Positions 1 through 9,322 of a stretch of 64,000 nucleotides of DNA are shown one piece after another. The DNA comes from Chryseobacterium shigense (GTDB taxonomy: Bacteria; Bacteroidota; Bacteroidia; Flavobacteriales; Weeksellaceae): positions 84,993 through 148,992 of the forward strand of contig NZ_JACHLC010000006.1 in assembly GCF_014207845.1 (NCBI RefSeq). Reading direction: 5' to 3'. The position numbers and the translations under genes were made by a program. Under the pieces are notes generated by a model. It had not been told where the DNA came from. It was given only the letters and a program-made list of their open reading frames with translations, and searched no databases. Position 1 is the first letter of the stretch. Each line of letters begins with the position of its first letter.

Positions 1-1
1 C

Positions 2-508
2 ACGCGCAGACATGGCCTTGCGGGAAATGTTATCCTTAAACTGGATACCGACCAACCCGAGCTTTACAATAAATTGGAATCAATATTCGTTGAAATCAAC
101 GGATTATTGGTTCCTTTTTTTATTGCAAAATCATCATGGAGCAAAAATGACGCTCTGAATATTGCCTTCAAAAACTCTACCGAAGCATTGGTAGATCAAT
201 CTTTAGGGAAAAGTGTCTACTTGCCGCTTTCCAGTCTTCCAACACTTTCAGGGAAGCAGTTTTATTATCACGAAATCATTGGTTTCGATATTCTTGATGA
301 GAATGATAAAGAATGCGGCGTGATAAGATCTGTAAACGACCAGACCGCTCAAAACTATTTCGTAACCAACCTGGACGGAAAAGAAGTGGTAATCCCTATC
401 ATTAAAGACTGGATTCTTGAAGTGAACCGGGAAGAAAGGTTTATCAAAATGCAGCTTCCGGAAGGACTTATCGATGTCTTTTTAGTTTCTTCTAAAAAAG
501 ACGAATAA
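2..508 (+). CDS. rimM: Ribosome maturation factor RimM (5' end outside window)
   Basis: RimM binds ribosomal protein S19 and helps the 30S head mature, acting in the cytoplasm. The reading frame is open from base 2, so the gene starts before the window. The first visible residues, TRRHGLAGNVILKL, match the conserved 'HGLxGxV' start of the RimM N-terminal barrel. The C-terminal half has the PRC-type barrel with the typical GxI, VxIP and LPEGLIDVF ending. About 168 residues are visible, so only a few N-terminal residues are missing. A shorter frame beginning with TTG at 74 would cut off the N-terminal domain and is not the real start. The stop codon abuts the stop of the convergent lipoprotein gene. 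Confidence 0.93.
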   Translation, partial: TRRHGLAGNVILKLDTDQPELYNKLESIFVEINGLLVPFFIAKSSWSKNDALNIAFKNSTEALVDQSLGKSVYLPLSSLPTLSGKQFYYHEIIGFDILDENDKECGVIRSVNDQTAQNYFVTNLDGKEVVIPIIKDWILEVNREERFIKMQLPEGLIDVFLVSSKKDE

Positions 509-1567
509 TCAGTTTTTCAGATAATAAATCTGGAACTTACCCTCTTTCAAATTACTTACCAGAAAATATTTTCCTGTTTTTGCCTGTATAGGATCAGAAG
601 CGATTATTTTTGTATGATCCTCTTTGGTAGAAACCGTTTTATTTCCAACTTTCACATCATAATAATACATATAGACCGGAGTATATCCGAAGGAACCTAC
701 AAAATGATTCCCTCTGCTGAACCATTGGTTCCCTGAGACTATTTTATCCTTTATTTTAAATGATACAGAATCTATATATTCTTTACCGATTTCGGGTGAA
801 AAATTGTTTTCCTTCTGAGACAGCTTTATTTTCGGACGAAGCTTGATATAGAAAGGGTCAGCTTCCTCAGAGAATACAGTAGAATCCTTGACATTCAGCT
901 CCTGTAAAAGATTTGAAGATACAAAATACGTATTTTTCTGCCCCGGATTAAACAGGTAACTGTCACTGTATTTTGCATAATCCCCAATTCCGGCGCTCAT
1001 TTCATCGGGAATCAAAAGGATTTGACTGACTTTATCTAAAATGTTTTTCTGAAGAATAGCCTGTTCATCCGCTATTTTTCCGAATACCACAGAATCTTTC
1101 TCAGGTTCTCCGGGGTGGAAAAGGTGTTCATATTTTTTCTTTACATTATCCAGATCATAGAAAGGAAGGATCTCTTTGTAACGGAAATCCGGAGCCATAT
1201 ATTTCCTGTTATTCGCATACAGGTTACCTCCCGGGTCCGTAAAAGCAAGGTTATTGATATTCGGGGCATTTTTCCATGCTTCCGCAATAACCAGTTTACC
1301 ATTATTTATGATGAAAAGTCTGTTCGTATTATTTTTATAAGAATCCAATCTCGGAAAACTGTATATAAAGAGATTATTACCTTTCACTAAATAAGTACAG
1401 TTGTCTTTTTGGGAAAGCGGAAGTTCCATAACCTTCTCCAAAAGAACGTTTTTATCTGAAAAATGGGGAAATTCAGGAATTTCAGGATGCTTGTCTTCTT
1501 CTATATCGGTTTTAGGGCTATAGCATGATGATAAGATAAAAAGAGACAGTAAAAGTGAAATTCTCAT
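509..1567 (-). CDS. Unknown lipoprotein
   Basis: Not recognised as a named family. The 352-residue product begins with a short hydrophobic signal peptide ending in the lipobox LSSC (cysteine 15), so it is predicted to be lipid-anchored. The rest is hydrophilic with many aromatic and charged residues and no membrane segment. It ends exactly where rimM ends on the opposite strand, so the two genes are convergent without a spacer. Nothing in the neighbours points to a role. Coding potential is good: there is a long uninterrupted frame with a clean signal peptide. Confidence 0.8.
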   Translation of the reverse strand: MRISLLLSLFILSSCYSPKTDIEEDKHPEIPEFPHFSDKNVLLEKVMELPLSQKDNCTYLVKGNNLFIYSFPRLDSYKNNTNRLFIINNGKLVIAEAWKNAPNINNLAFTDPGGNLYANNRKYMAPDFRYKEILPFYDLDNVKKKYEHLFHPGEPEKDSVVFGKIADEQAILQKNILDKVSQILLIPDEMSAGIGDYAKYSDSYLFNPGQKNTYFVSSNLLQELNVKDSTVFSEEADPFYIKLRPKIKLSQKENNFSPEIGKEYIDSVSFKIKDKIVSGNQWFSRGNHFVGSFGYTPVYMYYYDVKVGNKTVSTKEDHTKIIASDPIQAKTGKYFLVSNLKEGKFQIYYLKN

Positions 1568-1718
1568 GGTTTGTTTTTACTAAAGATACATTTTTTTACC
1601 TTGTTCGGTTATATTCAGATTATCTTTATTCATTATCTATTATCAGGATTAAATAGGCCTGGAAACGAAACATTTCATTGGTTTTTCAGAAAAGTTCCCC
1701 GTTATGAAGATTTTCATA

Positions 1719-2645
1719 TTATAGTTTCTGTTTTAAACTTTCAATCTGTTCATACATCTTATTGAAAAATATTTTTCTGTCGCGGTTTCCGGAAGTATTC
1801 AGGGATTTTGAGTTTTTAATCTGATGTTCAAAATAATTCTTTGTTTCACCGCAGGTTTTTGCATCATTAATCAGAATGTACCCAAACGTATTCACCGGTA
1901 TGGCGAAAAGTGACTGGTTCGGATGATGCAGGAAGATATCATTGGAAAGATGCATCAGTTCATTTTCATATAAATGAAACTTGGGATTGTTTTCCGTCTT
2001 TTGTTCAATATACTTTATAAGTTCCTCCAGCTCTTTCAGAATGATCCTGCCTTCATTCTTTTGTAAAAGTCCGGTTTCGTAATAAAATAAAACCTGTTGC
2101 AGAATACTGGAAATCGTTCTGTCGTTCCACAATTCCACCACATTTTGCGCTTCATATTTTTTCTTTAATTCCTGTGTATTCGATTCAAAATAAGGAGGTG
2201 AAAACTGCAGAAAAGGAATAAAAACCTGTTTGGCATTCAGCAGATTCATCCACACATAGATCTTAAAACGGGAAAGCAATGTATCTGAAAGCGTATAAAA
2301 AAACGGAATATCCTTCGCCGAATAATAAATAGTCATCCCATCAGAAAGCGGCAGATTTTCAAAAATACTGAGATTATTCCGGAAAAAAGACTGCAGATCC
2401 TCTGTTGTTTCTACTGCTGAGGTTTTCTGAACCACAAGCTGCTGGTCCGAGGTGATAAACTGATTGAGGGAAATCTGGTAATATTTAGCCAGTTCCAATG
2501 CCTCTTCAAAGCTGAATTTCGCTTTCAGAGACGTTCTTCTGTGTGCAGCATCATAACTTATATTGAGAATATTCGCAATCTCATCATTCAGAGACTGATT
2601 ACCTATTTTTCTGCGGATTTCCTTAAGGAGAAGTTCCTGGTACAT
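1719..2645 (-). CDS. Helix-turn-helix transcriptional regulator (XRE-like)
   Basis: Probable DNA-binding regulator. Residues about 5-60 read as an XRE-type helix-turn-helix (LNDEIANILNISYDAAHRR, then EEALELAKYYQIS). They are followed by a roughly 240-residue all-helical C-terminal part of unknown ligand or partner. A longer frame starts with GTG at 2663, but that codon overlaps the last base of a TACATTTG promoter box on this strand (2670-2663). I therefore place the start at the ATG at 2645, giving 308 residues and a short leader. It is divergent from the exported repeat protein at 2753, which it may regulate, but that link is inference from position only. Confidence 0.8.
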   Translation of the reverse strand: MYQELLLKEIRRKIGNQSLNDEIANILNISYDAAHRRTSLKAKFSFEEALELAKYYQISLNQFITSDQQLVVQKTSAVETTEDLQSFFRNNLSIFENLPLSDGMTIYYSAKDIPFFYTLSDTLLSRFKIYVWMNLLNAKQVFIPFLQFSPPYFESNTQELKKKYEAQNVVELWNDRTISSILQQVLFYYETGLLQKNEGRIILKELEELIKYIEQKTENNPKFHLYENELMHLSNDIFLHHPNQSLFAIPVNTFGYILINDAKTCGETKNYFEHQIKNSKSLNTSGNRDRKIFFNKMYEQIESLKQKL

Positions 2646-2662
2646 GTTTTTTGTGATTTTCA

Positions 2663-2670
2663 CAAATGTA
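2663..2670 (-). promoter_or_regulatory. TAnnTTTG promoter box of the helix-turn-helix regulator
   Basis: TACATTTG on the minus strand, a match to the Bacteroidota -7 consensus. Transcription would start near 2658, just upstream of the ATG at 2645, which rules out the longer GTG start. Confidence 0.6.
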
Positions 2671-2719
2671 CTTATTTATTTTAATTTTTTTTCGCATTCG
2701 GATTGGCGTTTTTCACAGA

Positions 2720-2727
2720 TAATTTTG
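2720..2727 (+). promoter_or_regulatory. TAnnTTTG promoter box upstream of the exported repeat protein
   Basis: TAATTTTG lies 25 bases before the ATG at 2753. A TTG at 2703-2705 is rather close (14 bases) for a standard -33 element. It sits in the 107-bp divergent region shared with the regulator. Confidence 0.5.
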
Positions 2728-2752
2728 GAGTATAATTTTAAAACAATGAGTT

Positions 2753-3394
2753 ATGAAAATAAAATTTTTAATGATGATTGGCCTGTTTACAGGAAGTATC
2801 ATTAATGCTCAGGACAGTTTGAATACTAAATCGGATAAGCCCAGGCTTATTGGATTTTCACCTTCCAAAAAAACAAAAAATGTTAATGGGGTGCTTATTA
2901 AGTATTATGATGAGATTGATCATGAAATACAGCCTAAGAAAGTTAATGGTATTGGATTGGGATTTAACGGCCTGGGGATTTTCTTTCCCGCATTGCTGCT
3001 CGTAAGTATCCCGTCTATAGATAATTGGGCGATTAATGATATTGGTTCGGAACCTTTGCCGGATAAAATGAATAAAATTAATGGAATGCAGCTGTCCATT
3101 ATTAATATGGAACCTACGGTTACCAACGGCCTGGAAGTAAATATATCCAGCAACATCAGTGCCCTTTCGGTGACAAATGGAGTTGCTTTTTCACCATTGT
3201 ATAATTTCCATCACACCACAAAAGGAGCTGTTGTTTCCACTTTTGCGAATGTAAGCCGGAAATGCAGAGGTGTTCAGATTTCACTGTTTAACGTATGTAA
3301 AGATTCAAGAGGAATCCAGATTGGCCTTTGGAATGAAAATGAAAGAAGGAAGCTTCCTTTAATCAACTGGAATTTTAAAAATAAAAAATCATGA
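2753..3394 (+). CDS. Small exported protein with LA_2272-type surface repeats
   Basis: The product (213 residues) has a signal peptide ending near INAQD. Its C-terminal half carries short repeats of the form G-(V/L/I)-(Q/E/A)-(I/V/F)-(S/G/N)-(L/P)-(F/W)-N (for example GVQISLFN and GIQIGLWN) and ends in RKLPLINWNF. That style is typical of the LA_2272 surface-repeat proteins found in Leptospira and Bacteroidota, whose function is unknown. A moderately hydrophobic stretch lies around residues 70-90. Its stop overlaps the next gene's start (ATGA), so the two are translationally coupled. Confidence 0.75.
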   Translation: MKIKFLMMIGLFTGSIINAQDSLNTKSDKPRLIGFSPSKKTKNVNGVLIKYYDEIDHEIQPKKVNGIGLGFNGLGIFFPALLLVSIPSIDNWAINDIGSEPLPDKMNKINGMQLSIINMEPTVTNGLEVNISSNISALSVTNGVAFSPLYNFHHTTKGAVVSTFANVSRKCRGVQISLFNVCKDSRGIQIGLWNENERRKLPLINWNFKNKKS

Positions 3395-3990
3395 AAAAGC
3401 TGCCCTATATACTTATTGCAACCAGATTTATCCTTGCTCCTGTTATTCTGTTACTGGCTTATTTAAAAGGGCCAGAACCAAGATTCCTGATTTTGGCATT
3501 AATGTATTTCGGATTATTAACGGATATCTTCGATGGAATTATTGCCCGGAAAACCGGAGTTTCATCAGAAAAATTACGAAGATTAGACAGTCAGACCGAT
3601 TTGGTTTTCTGGCTTTCATTAGGATTTGCCGCCTATTTTCTCAATCCAGAATTAATTAAAAATGAATGGCCGGGAATTCTGTTAATCTTCATTATGGAAG
3701 CGCTCTGCTACATTGTCAGTCTCTCGAAGTTCCGGAAGGAAACCTGTACCCATGCTTTTTTGTCAAAAATGTGGGGACTGAGCCTGCTCATTGCTTTTAC
3801 TTACCTGATCGGGTTTCAGCAAACAGGCTGGGCATTTTATCTTGCCGTAGGATTGGGGTTTATATCTCATATTGATGTGATCCTGATTGTTTTGCTGCTT
3901 CCAAAATGGCAGTATGATGTTCCAAGTTCCTATCACGCCTGGAAAATCCGGAACGGGAAACAGAGAAAAAAGACCGTATTTTTTAATTAA
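3391..3990 (+). CDS. CDP-alcohol phosphatidyltransferase family protein
   Basis: Integral membrane enzyme expected to transfer a phosphatidyl or phospho-alcohol group from a CDP-linked donor. The family motif is visible at residues about 48-73: DIFDGIIARKTGVSS followed by LDSQTD. The four aspartates, the first glycine and the AR pair are present, but the second conserved glycine of the motif (D-x2-DG-x2-AR-x8-G-x3-D-x3-D) is leucine here. At least five hydrophobic segments are visible. Length (199 residues) is normal for the family. It overlaps the previous gene by 4 bases. The substrate alcohol cannot be told from sequence. Confidence 0.85.
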   Translation: MKKLPYILIATRFILAPVILLLAYLKGPEPRFLILALMYFGLLTDIFDGIIARKTGVSSEKLRRLDSQTDLVFWLSLGFAAYFLNPELIKNEWPGILLIFIMEALCYIVSLSKFRKETCTHAFLSKMWGLSLLIAFTYLIGFQQTGWAFYLAVGLGFISHIDVILIVLLLPKWQYDVPSSYHAWKIRNGKQRKKTVFFN

Positions 3991-4008
3991 AGTAAGGAAG
4001 ATTGAAGC

Positions 4009-4124
4009 TGGAAGAGGGAAGTTATGCAAGCCGGAAAGAACGACTTTTATGATTTTTAAAGAATAATTCAGTAAACTCTGTAACCATTAGAAGTTTTAGG
4101 ACCTATATTAACTTCCCTCTTCCA
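4009..4124. repeat. 16-bp perfect inverted repeat in intergenic DNA
   Basis: The arms 4009-4024 and 4109-4124 (core GGAAGAGGGAAGTTA and its complement) are perfectly inverted and separated by 84 bp. No gene lies between them. It looks like a dispersed intergenic repeat rather than a terminator, because no T-run follows. Confidence 0.55.
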
Positions 4125-4190
4125 TTCCTTCCCATCATATTCGCAACATAGTTTTTGATTAATATATTTTGATAATGGTTTTTTAAAAAT

Positions 4191-4223
4191 ACAGCGTAAT
4201 CATCAAGTTGCGCTGTTTTTTTG
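4191..4223 (+). terminator. Rho-independent terminator after the phosphatidyltransferase gene
   Basis: The stem ACAGCG/CGCTGT encloses a 14-base loop and is followed by a run of seven T. It lies just before the asnS promoter. Confidence 0.6.
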
Positions 4224-4231
4224 TAACTTTG
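4224..4231 (+). promoter_or_regulatory. asnS promoter box
   Basis: TAACTTTG, a perfect TAnnTTTG box, 38 bases before the asnS ATG. No well-spaced TTG -33 element is evident. Confidence 0.6.
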
Positions 4232-4269
4232 CAGACGTTAATTTTTATAAGAAAATTTATAATCAACAA

Positions 4270-5718
4270 ATGAAAAAGCAGACAATTAAGGAAATCCTAC
4301 AGGATTACAAGAAAGTATTACATCATGACATTACGGTTTACGGTTGGGTAAGAACATTCCGTGCCAATCGTTTCATAGCACTTAATGATGGTTCTACGAT
4401 TAATAATTTGCAGATTGTTGTTGATTTTGAAAATTTCGACGAAGAGATTATCAGTAAAATCAGTACGGCAGCTTCTTTAAAAGTAGTTGGTGAAGTGGTG
4501 GAAAGCCAGGGAGCAGGACAAAGTGTTGAAATTGTGGCGAAAAAGATCATTATTTTAGGAGATAACTTTACTGAAGAAAGAGACAAAACTATTCTTCAGC
4601 CTAAAAAACACTCTTTGGAAGTGTTGAGAGATCAGGCCCATTTAAGATTCAGAACAAATTTATTCGGAGCTGTTTTCAGAGTGCGTCATGCAGTAAGTTT
4701 TGCCGTGCATTCTTTCTTTAACAAAAACCAGTTCTTCTACATCAATACACCTGTAATTACCGGAGCTGATGCAGAAGGAGCAGGAGAAATGTTCGGAGTA
4801 ACCAACTTTGACCTGAACAACATCCCAAGAACAGAAGACGGCGAAATTGATTTTGCACAGGATTTCTTCGGAAGAAAAACCAATCTTACGGTTTCCGGAC
4901 AGCTTGAAGGAGAAACAGCCGCAATGGGATTAGGCAGAATTTATACATTCGGGCCAACTTTCCGTGCTGAAAATTCAAACACCACAAGACACCTTGCCGA
5001 ATTCTGGATGATAGAGCCGGAAGTGGCATTCAACAACCTTGAAGATAACATCGACCTTGCGGAAGATTTCTTAAAATATGTAATTCAGTATGTTCTTGAC
5101 AACTGTAAAGATGATCTTGAATTCCTGGATAAACGCTTTGAGGAAGAGCAAAAAACAAAAGCAGAAAAAGACAGGGCGAAAGAAGGGCTTATTGAAAAAC
5201 TTCAGAATGTTGTGGCTAAACGTTTCAAGCGTGTAAGCTATACGGAAGCCATCGAAATCCTGTTGAACTCGAAAGAAAATAAAAAAGGAAAATTCCAGTA
5301 TCCGGTGGAAAGCTGGGGGACAGATCTTCAGTCTGAACACGAAAGATACCTGGTTGAAAAGCATTTTGAAAGCCCGGTAGTGCTGTTCGATTATCCTAAA
5401 GAGATCAAAGCCTTCTACATGAAGCTGAACGAAGACAATAAGACCGTTGCGGCAATGGACGTTCTTTTCCCGGGAATCGGGGAGATCATCGGAGGATCAG
5501 AAAGAGAAGCAAGATTAGATGTATTAAAACAAAAAATGGCAGATATGCATGTAGACGAGCACGAACTTTGGTGGTACCTTGATACCCGTAAATTCGGTTC
5601 CGTACCACATGCAGGTTTCGGTTTAGGATTGGAAAGACTGGTTCTTTTCGTAACGGGAATGACGAATATCAGAGACGTGATTCCTTTCCCTAGAACACCG
5701 AAAAGCGCTGAATTCTAG
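4270..5718 (+). CDS. asnS: Asparaginyl-tRNA synthetase
   Basis: Charges tRNA-Asn with asparagine in the cytoplasm. The 482-residue protein has an N-terminal OB-fold (from [11 protein letters not shown]) and a class II catalytic core. Motif 2 ([22 protein letters not shown]) and motif 3 ([16 protein letters not shown]) are clear. GQLEGE lies in the active site and the C-terminus [12 protein letters not shown] is characteristic of AsnRS. A lysine/glutamate-rich insertion around residues 290-310 is usual in Bacteroidota AsnRS. The gene is monocistronic, with its own promoter box and a strong terminator. Confidence 0.97.
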   Translation: MKKQTIKEILQDYKKVLHHDITVYGWVRTFRANRFIALNDGSTINNLQIVVDFENFDEEIISKISTAASLKVVGEVVESQGAGQSVEIVAKKIIILGDNFTEERDKTILQPKKHSLEVLRDQAHLRFRTNLFGAVFRVRHAVSFAVHSFFNKNQFFYINTPVITGADAEGAGEMFGVTNFDLNNIPRTEDGEIDFAQDFFGRKTNLTVSGQLEGETAAMGLGRIYTFGPTFRAENSNTTRHLAEFWMIEPEVAFNNLEDNIDLAEDFLKYVIQYVLDNCKDDLEFLDKRFEEEQKTKAEKDRAKEGLIEKLQNVVAKRFKRVSYTEAIEILLNSKENKKGKFQYPVESWGTDLQSEHERYLVEKHFESPVVLFDYPKEIKAFYMKLNEDNKTVAAMDVLFPGIGEIIGGSEREARLDVLKQKMADMHVDEHELWWYLDTRKFGSVPHAGFGLGLERLVLFVTGMTNIRDVIPFPRTPKSAEF

Positions 5719-5723
5719 AACAA

Positions 5724-5760
5724 TAAAAAAGCCTTAATGTAAAAATTAAGGCTTTTTTTA
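5724..5760 (+). terminator. asnS terminator
   Basis: The stem GCCTTAAT/ATTAAGGC (5731-5738 and 5745-5752) is preceded by A-run and followed by T-run, so it may work in both directions. Confidence 0.85.
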
Positions 5761-5876
5761 TTTTCTAATAGTTTATTAAGTTAAAAGTATAATGCAAAAA
5801 TCATGCTAAATGTGTTTTTTTTCAAATTAATTCATTAAATTCGTAGAATATGTTATGTTAAAACACAGGGACTAAT

Positions 5877-7340
5877 ATGCTTAAACAACACTTACAACTC
5901 AAATTAGGACAGAAGCTGGCCCCTCAGCAGATCCAGTTGATGAAGCTCATCCAGCTTCACACATTGGAATTCGAGGAGGAGCTGGAAAGAGAGCTCGAGG
6001 AGAATCCTGCTTTGGAAATTGTAAAGGAAGATTCTAAAGAGGATGATTATTCTTCTATTGAAGATGCTTATCAGGACGAAGGTACAGAAAGTATTGAAAC
6101 GGATTTTGACGTCAATGAGTATATCTATGACGACGAACCCAGCTATAAAACAGCATCCAGCAACTATTCTCCGGACGATGAAGAATTTGATAATGAAAGC
6201 CTTTTAACAGAAGGTCAGTCATTATATGATTACCTGCTGGAACAGATTCATTTAGTAAATATCAGCGAAGAAGACGAAAGAATTGCAGAATATATCATCG
6301 GAAATTTAGATACGGACGGGTATTTAAGAAGAGAGATCAAAGCGATTGTAGATGACCTTGCTTTCTCACAGGGGATTTATACTACAAGAGAAAAAGTGGA
6401 GGACATCCTTGAAAACTATATTCAGAAGCTTGATCCGCCAGGTGTTGGTGCAAGAGGACTTCAGGAATGCCTGCTGCTTCAGATTGAGAAAAAAGTGAGC
6501 TCTGATAAGGCGGTTTCTCTGGCTGCCAATATTTTAAGACATCAGTTCGATGCCCTTACCAATAAGCATTACAATAAGATTATCCAGAAATATGATATAG
6601 AGGAAGACGATCTTAAAGACGCTCTGGATGAGATCTCTAAACTTTCACCGAAAGTAGGAGGAAATTTTGATACACAAACCATCACCATCAATCAGGAAAT
6701 TATCCCGGATTTTGTAATTCAGGTGAAAGACGGTTTAGTGATTCCGATGCTGAACAGTAAAAATGCCCCGACATTGAGAGTTTCAGAAGAATACAAGGAT
6801 ATTTTAACCACCTATTCCCACGATAAAAACTCTTCTGAACATAAACAGGCGGCATTATTCATCAAGCAGAAATTAGATGCTGCAAAATGGTATATAGATG
6901 CAATTAACCAGCGTCAGAACACATTATTGCAGACTATTACAGCAATTGTAAAATTCCAGAAGGATTATTTCATTACAGGCGACGAAAAATCGCTGAAGCC
7001 TATGATCCTTAAAGATGTGGCAGATATTACCGGATTTGATATTTCTACCATTTCAAGAGTAGTAAAAAGCAAGTATGCCGATACTCCGAACGGGATCGTT
7101 TACCTGAAAGACCTCTTCTCGGACAGTTTAACCAACGATGATGGTGAAGAAGTGTCTACAAAAGAGATCAAAACACATCTTCAGGAAGTAATCGGTAAAG
7201 AAAACAAAAGAAAACCTCTTACAGATGATGCTTTGGTAGTCATGCTGAAAGAACAGGGCTACAATATCGCCAGAAGAACAATCGCCAAATACCGTGAACA
7301 GCTTAATATCCCGGTAGCAAGATTGAGAAAAGAACTGTAA
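5877..7340 (+). CDS. rpoN: RNA polymerase sigma-54 factor
   Basis: Sigma-54 directs RNA polymerase to -24/-12 promoters and needs an AAA+ activator. The glutamine/leucine-rich region I is at residues 1-50 (LGQKLAPQQIQLMKLIQL). An acidic region II follows, then the core-binding region, a helix-turn-helix near residue 380 (VADITGFDISTISRVVKSKYA), and the RpoN box at the C-terminus (ARRTIAKYREQLNIP). Length (487 residues) is normal. No bacterial enhancer-binding activator is encoded next to it, so its targets cannot be inferred here. It is flanked by terminators on both sides, so it is likely monocistronic. Confidence 0.96.
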   Translation: MLKQHLQLKLGQKLAPQQIQLMKLIQLHTLEFEEELERELEENPALEIVKEDSKEDDYSSIEDAYQDEGTESIETDFDVNEYIYDDEPSYKTASSNYSPDDEEFDNESLLTEGQSLYDYLLEQIHLVNISEEDERIAEYIIGNLDTDGYLRREIKAIVDDLAFSQGIYTTREKVEDILENYIQKLDPPGVGARGLQECLLLQIEKKVSSDKAVSLAANILRHQFDALTNKHYNKIIQKYDIEEDDLKDALDEISKLSPKVGGNFDTQTITINQEIIPDFVIQVKDGLVIPMLNSKNAPTLRVSEEYKDILTTYSHDKNSSEHKQAALFIKQKLDAAKWYIDAINQRQNTLLQTITAIVKFQKDYFITGDEKSLKPMILKDVADITGFDISTISRVVKSKYADTPNGIVYLKDLFSDSLTNDDGEEVSTKEIKTHLQEVIGKENKRKPLTDDALVVMLKEQGYNIARRTIAKYREQLNIPVARLRKEL

Positions 7341-7362
7341 TAAGTTATACAGTATACAATAT

Positions 7363-7390
7363 AAAAAAGCCCGGTATTTCTGGGCTTTTT
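7363..7390 (+). terminator. rpoN terminator
   Basis: AAAAAAGCCC pairs with GGGCTTTTT (7382-7390) across a 9-base loop. It lies 22 bases after the rpoN stop. Confidence 0.8.
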
Positions 7391-7454
7391 GTATTTCTTT
7401 AACATAAGTCGGTTTAATTGATAATGAAGTAAAACCTGCTCAATCTTCTAGAAT

Positions 7455-7625
7455 TTTTAACGCAAAGTTTTCATTATCATATTCTATATTTAAGTGAGCT
7501 AAGAAAGATCAATTTCATTGATCTGACTAAGCGGCCGTTATTCATACAGCTTAATCAACGGCGTAGCCGGTTACTTTGCATTCCTTAAAATTAAATATAT
7601 TTAGAATAAAACTTTGCGTTTAAAA
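7455..7625. repeat. Candidate miniature inverted-repeat element
   Basis: A 171-bp non-coding segment is bounded by a perfect 13-bp inverted repeat, AACGCAAAGTTTT at 7459-7471 and its complement at 7608-7620. Inside are two more hairpins: AGATCAA/TTGATCT near 7507-7525 and CGGCCGTT/AACGGCG near 7532-7566. An extra half-site ACTTTGCA lies near 7573. There is no reading frame of note. It occupies nearly all of the gap between rpoN and the acyl-CoA ligase gene. Confidence 0.5.
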
Positions 7626-7635
7626 AAATATATAA

Positions 7636-9264
7636 CTAGGAACGTTGCTTCAAAGCATCCAGCTGTAACTCTTTGATAGAAACCTCCCGCATTTCCACCT
7701 TTCTTATTTTCCCTGAAATAGTCATAGGAAACTCATCTACAAATTTCCAGTATTTCGGAACCTTATAATGGGCAATTTTCCCCTTGCAATATTCTAAAAG
7801 TTCAGTTTCCGTTACATCAAACCCTTTTCTCACTTTTACCCAGGCCATCACTTCCTCCCCGAATTTTTCACTGGGAACTCCAATAATCTGCACATCCAGG
7901 ATATTCGGATAGGTGTATAGGAAATCTTCAACTTCTTTTGGGGAAATATTTTCACCGCCGCGAATGATGAGATCTTTTATTCTTCCTGATATAGTAATGT
8001 AGCCATCATCATCCATGACAGCCATATCGCCGGTGTGCATCCACCGGGCATCATCCAGAACCTTTTTGGTATTTTCCGGATCATTCCAGTATTTCAGCAT
8101 TACTGAATAGCCTCTTGTACAGAGCTCGCCATGTTCACCGCGTTCCAGTATTTTTCCGTTTTCATCAATGATTTTGATTTCAAGATGATCCTGAACGGTT
8201 CCCACGGTACTGACCTGTTTTTCCAAAGGTGTTCCTATCAGGGTTTGGGTAGAAACAGGCGAAGTTTCCGTCATTCCATAGCAAATGCTCATTTCTTTAA
8301 TATTCATAAGGCTTTCCACTTTTTTTATGATTTCAGGCGGACAAACAGACCCGGCCATGACACCGGTCCTTAAGTTTGAAAAATCATAAGTATCAAAATC
8401 TTTCACAGCCAGTTCAGCGATAAACATCGTTGGAACTCCGTATAAAGAAGTACATTTTTCTGTAGAAACTGTTTTTAACGTAATATCAGGATCAAAACTG
8501 TCATTAGGAACCACAATACACGCCCCATGAGCGGTACAGCATATATTTCCGATCACCATTCCGAAGCAATGATAGAACGGAACAGGAATACAGACACGGT
8601 CCTTTTCAGAATATTTTAAGCGTATTCCGATAAAGTATCCGTTATTTAAAATATTGTGATGGGAAAGGGTAACCCCTTTTGGAAAACCTGTTGTTCCGGA
8701 AGTATACTGGATATTTACGGGATCATCAAACTGCACATGTTCCTCAAAGCTGTGGAGCGTATCGTCTGAAATATCCTGTCCGTTATTTAAAAAATCTTCC
8801 CAATTATCGTCAAAGAAGATTTCGTGTTCCAGGCTGGGGCAAACTTCTTTGGCGTATTCCACCATTTCTTTATAATTACTCGTTTTAAAGCTTAAGGAAG
8901 AAAACATCAACCGGATTCCTGACTGGTTGATTACATAAGTAAGCTCATGAGTTCTGTAGGCTGGATTGATATTGACCAATATAGTACCTATCCTCGCTGT
9001 AGCATATTGAAGCAGTACCCATTCATAACGGTTTGAAGACCAGATTCCGATTCTGTCTCCTGATTTTGCACCCAAAAAAATTAAAGCTTTTGCAACCGCT
9101 GTGGTCTGATTATAAAATTCCTGATAGGTAGCCCTGTAATCCTGGTGAACACATACTAAAGCTTCCTGGTTTGGATATTTTTCAACGGTCTTTTTAAGAT
9201 TTCCACCGATGGTTTGTCCCAATAATGGAATATTGGAAGTTCCATAGACGTAAGATAATGGCAT
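7636..9264 (-). CDS. AMP-binding acyl-CoA ligase (fatty-acyl-CoA synthetase type)
   Basis: Activates a carboxylic acid, probably a medium- or long-chain fatty acid, to an acyl-AMP and then to the CoA thioester. The 542-residue protein shows all ANL superfamily signatures: the P-loop YTSGTTGFPKGVTLSHHN near residue 190, YGMTETSP near residue 330, the TGD motif (WMHTGDMAVMDDDGY), the hinge RIKDLIIRGGENISPKEVE, and the catalytic lysine in TISGKIRK near the C-terminus. No signal peptide is present. The downstream neighbour is the repeat element. The upstream gene on the same strand ends 58 bases away, so co-transcription is possible but not shown. Confidence 0.92.
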   Translation of the reverse strand: MPLSYVYGTSNIPLLGQTIGGNLKKTVEKYPNQEALVCVHQDYRATYQEFYNQTTAVAKALIFLGAKSGDRIGIWSSNRYEWVLLQYATARIGTILVNINPAYRTHELTYVINQSGIRLMFSSLSFKTSNYKEMVEYAKEVCPSLEHEIFFDDNWEDFLNNGQDISDDTLHSFEEHVQFDDPVNIQYTSGTTGFPKGVTLSHHNILNNGYFIGIRLKYSEKDRVCIPVPFYHCFGMVIGNICCTAHGACIVVPNDSFDPDITLKTVSTEKCTSLYGVPTMFIAELAVKDFDTYDFSNLRTGVMAGSVCPPEIIKKVESLMNIKEMSICYGMTETSPVSTQTLIGTPLEKQVSTVGTVQDHLEIKIIDENGKILERGEHGELCTRGYSVMLKYWNDPENTKKVLDDARWMHTGDMAVMDDDGYITISGRIKDLIIRGGENISPKEVEDFLYTYPNILDVQIIGVPSEKFGEEVMAWVKVRKGFDVTETELLEYCKGKIAHYKVPKYWKFVDEFPMTISGKIRKVEMREVSIKELQLDALKQRS

Positions 9265-9322
9265 AGTTTAAGATTTGGTGGAATAAAATTAATGAAAAAT
9301 CTTGAATTGATGCCTGTTTATC

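Noticed and set aside
1571..1765. A 64-codon plus-strand frame between the lipoprotein and the regulator
   Set aside because: It overlaps the 3' end of the regulator and has no family resemblance or start signal.
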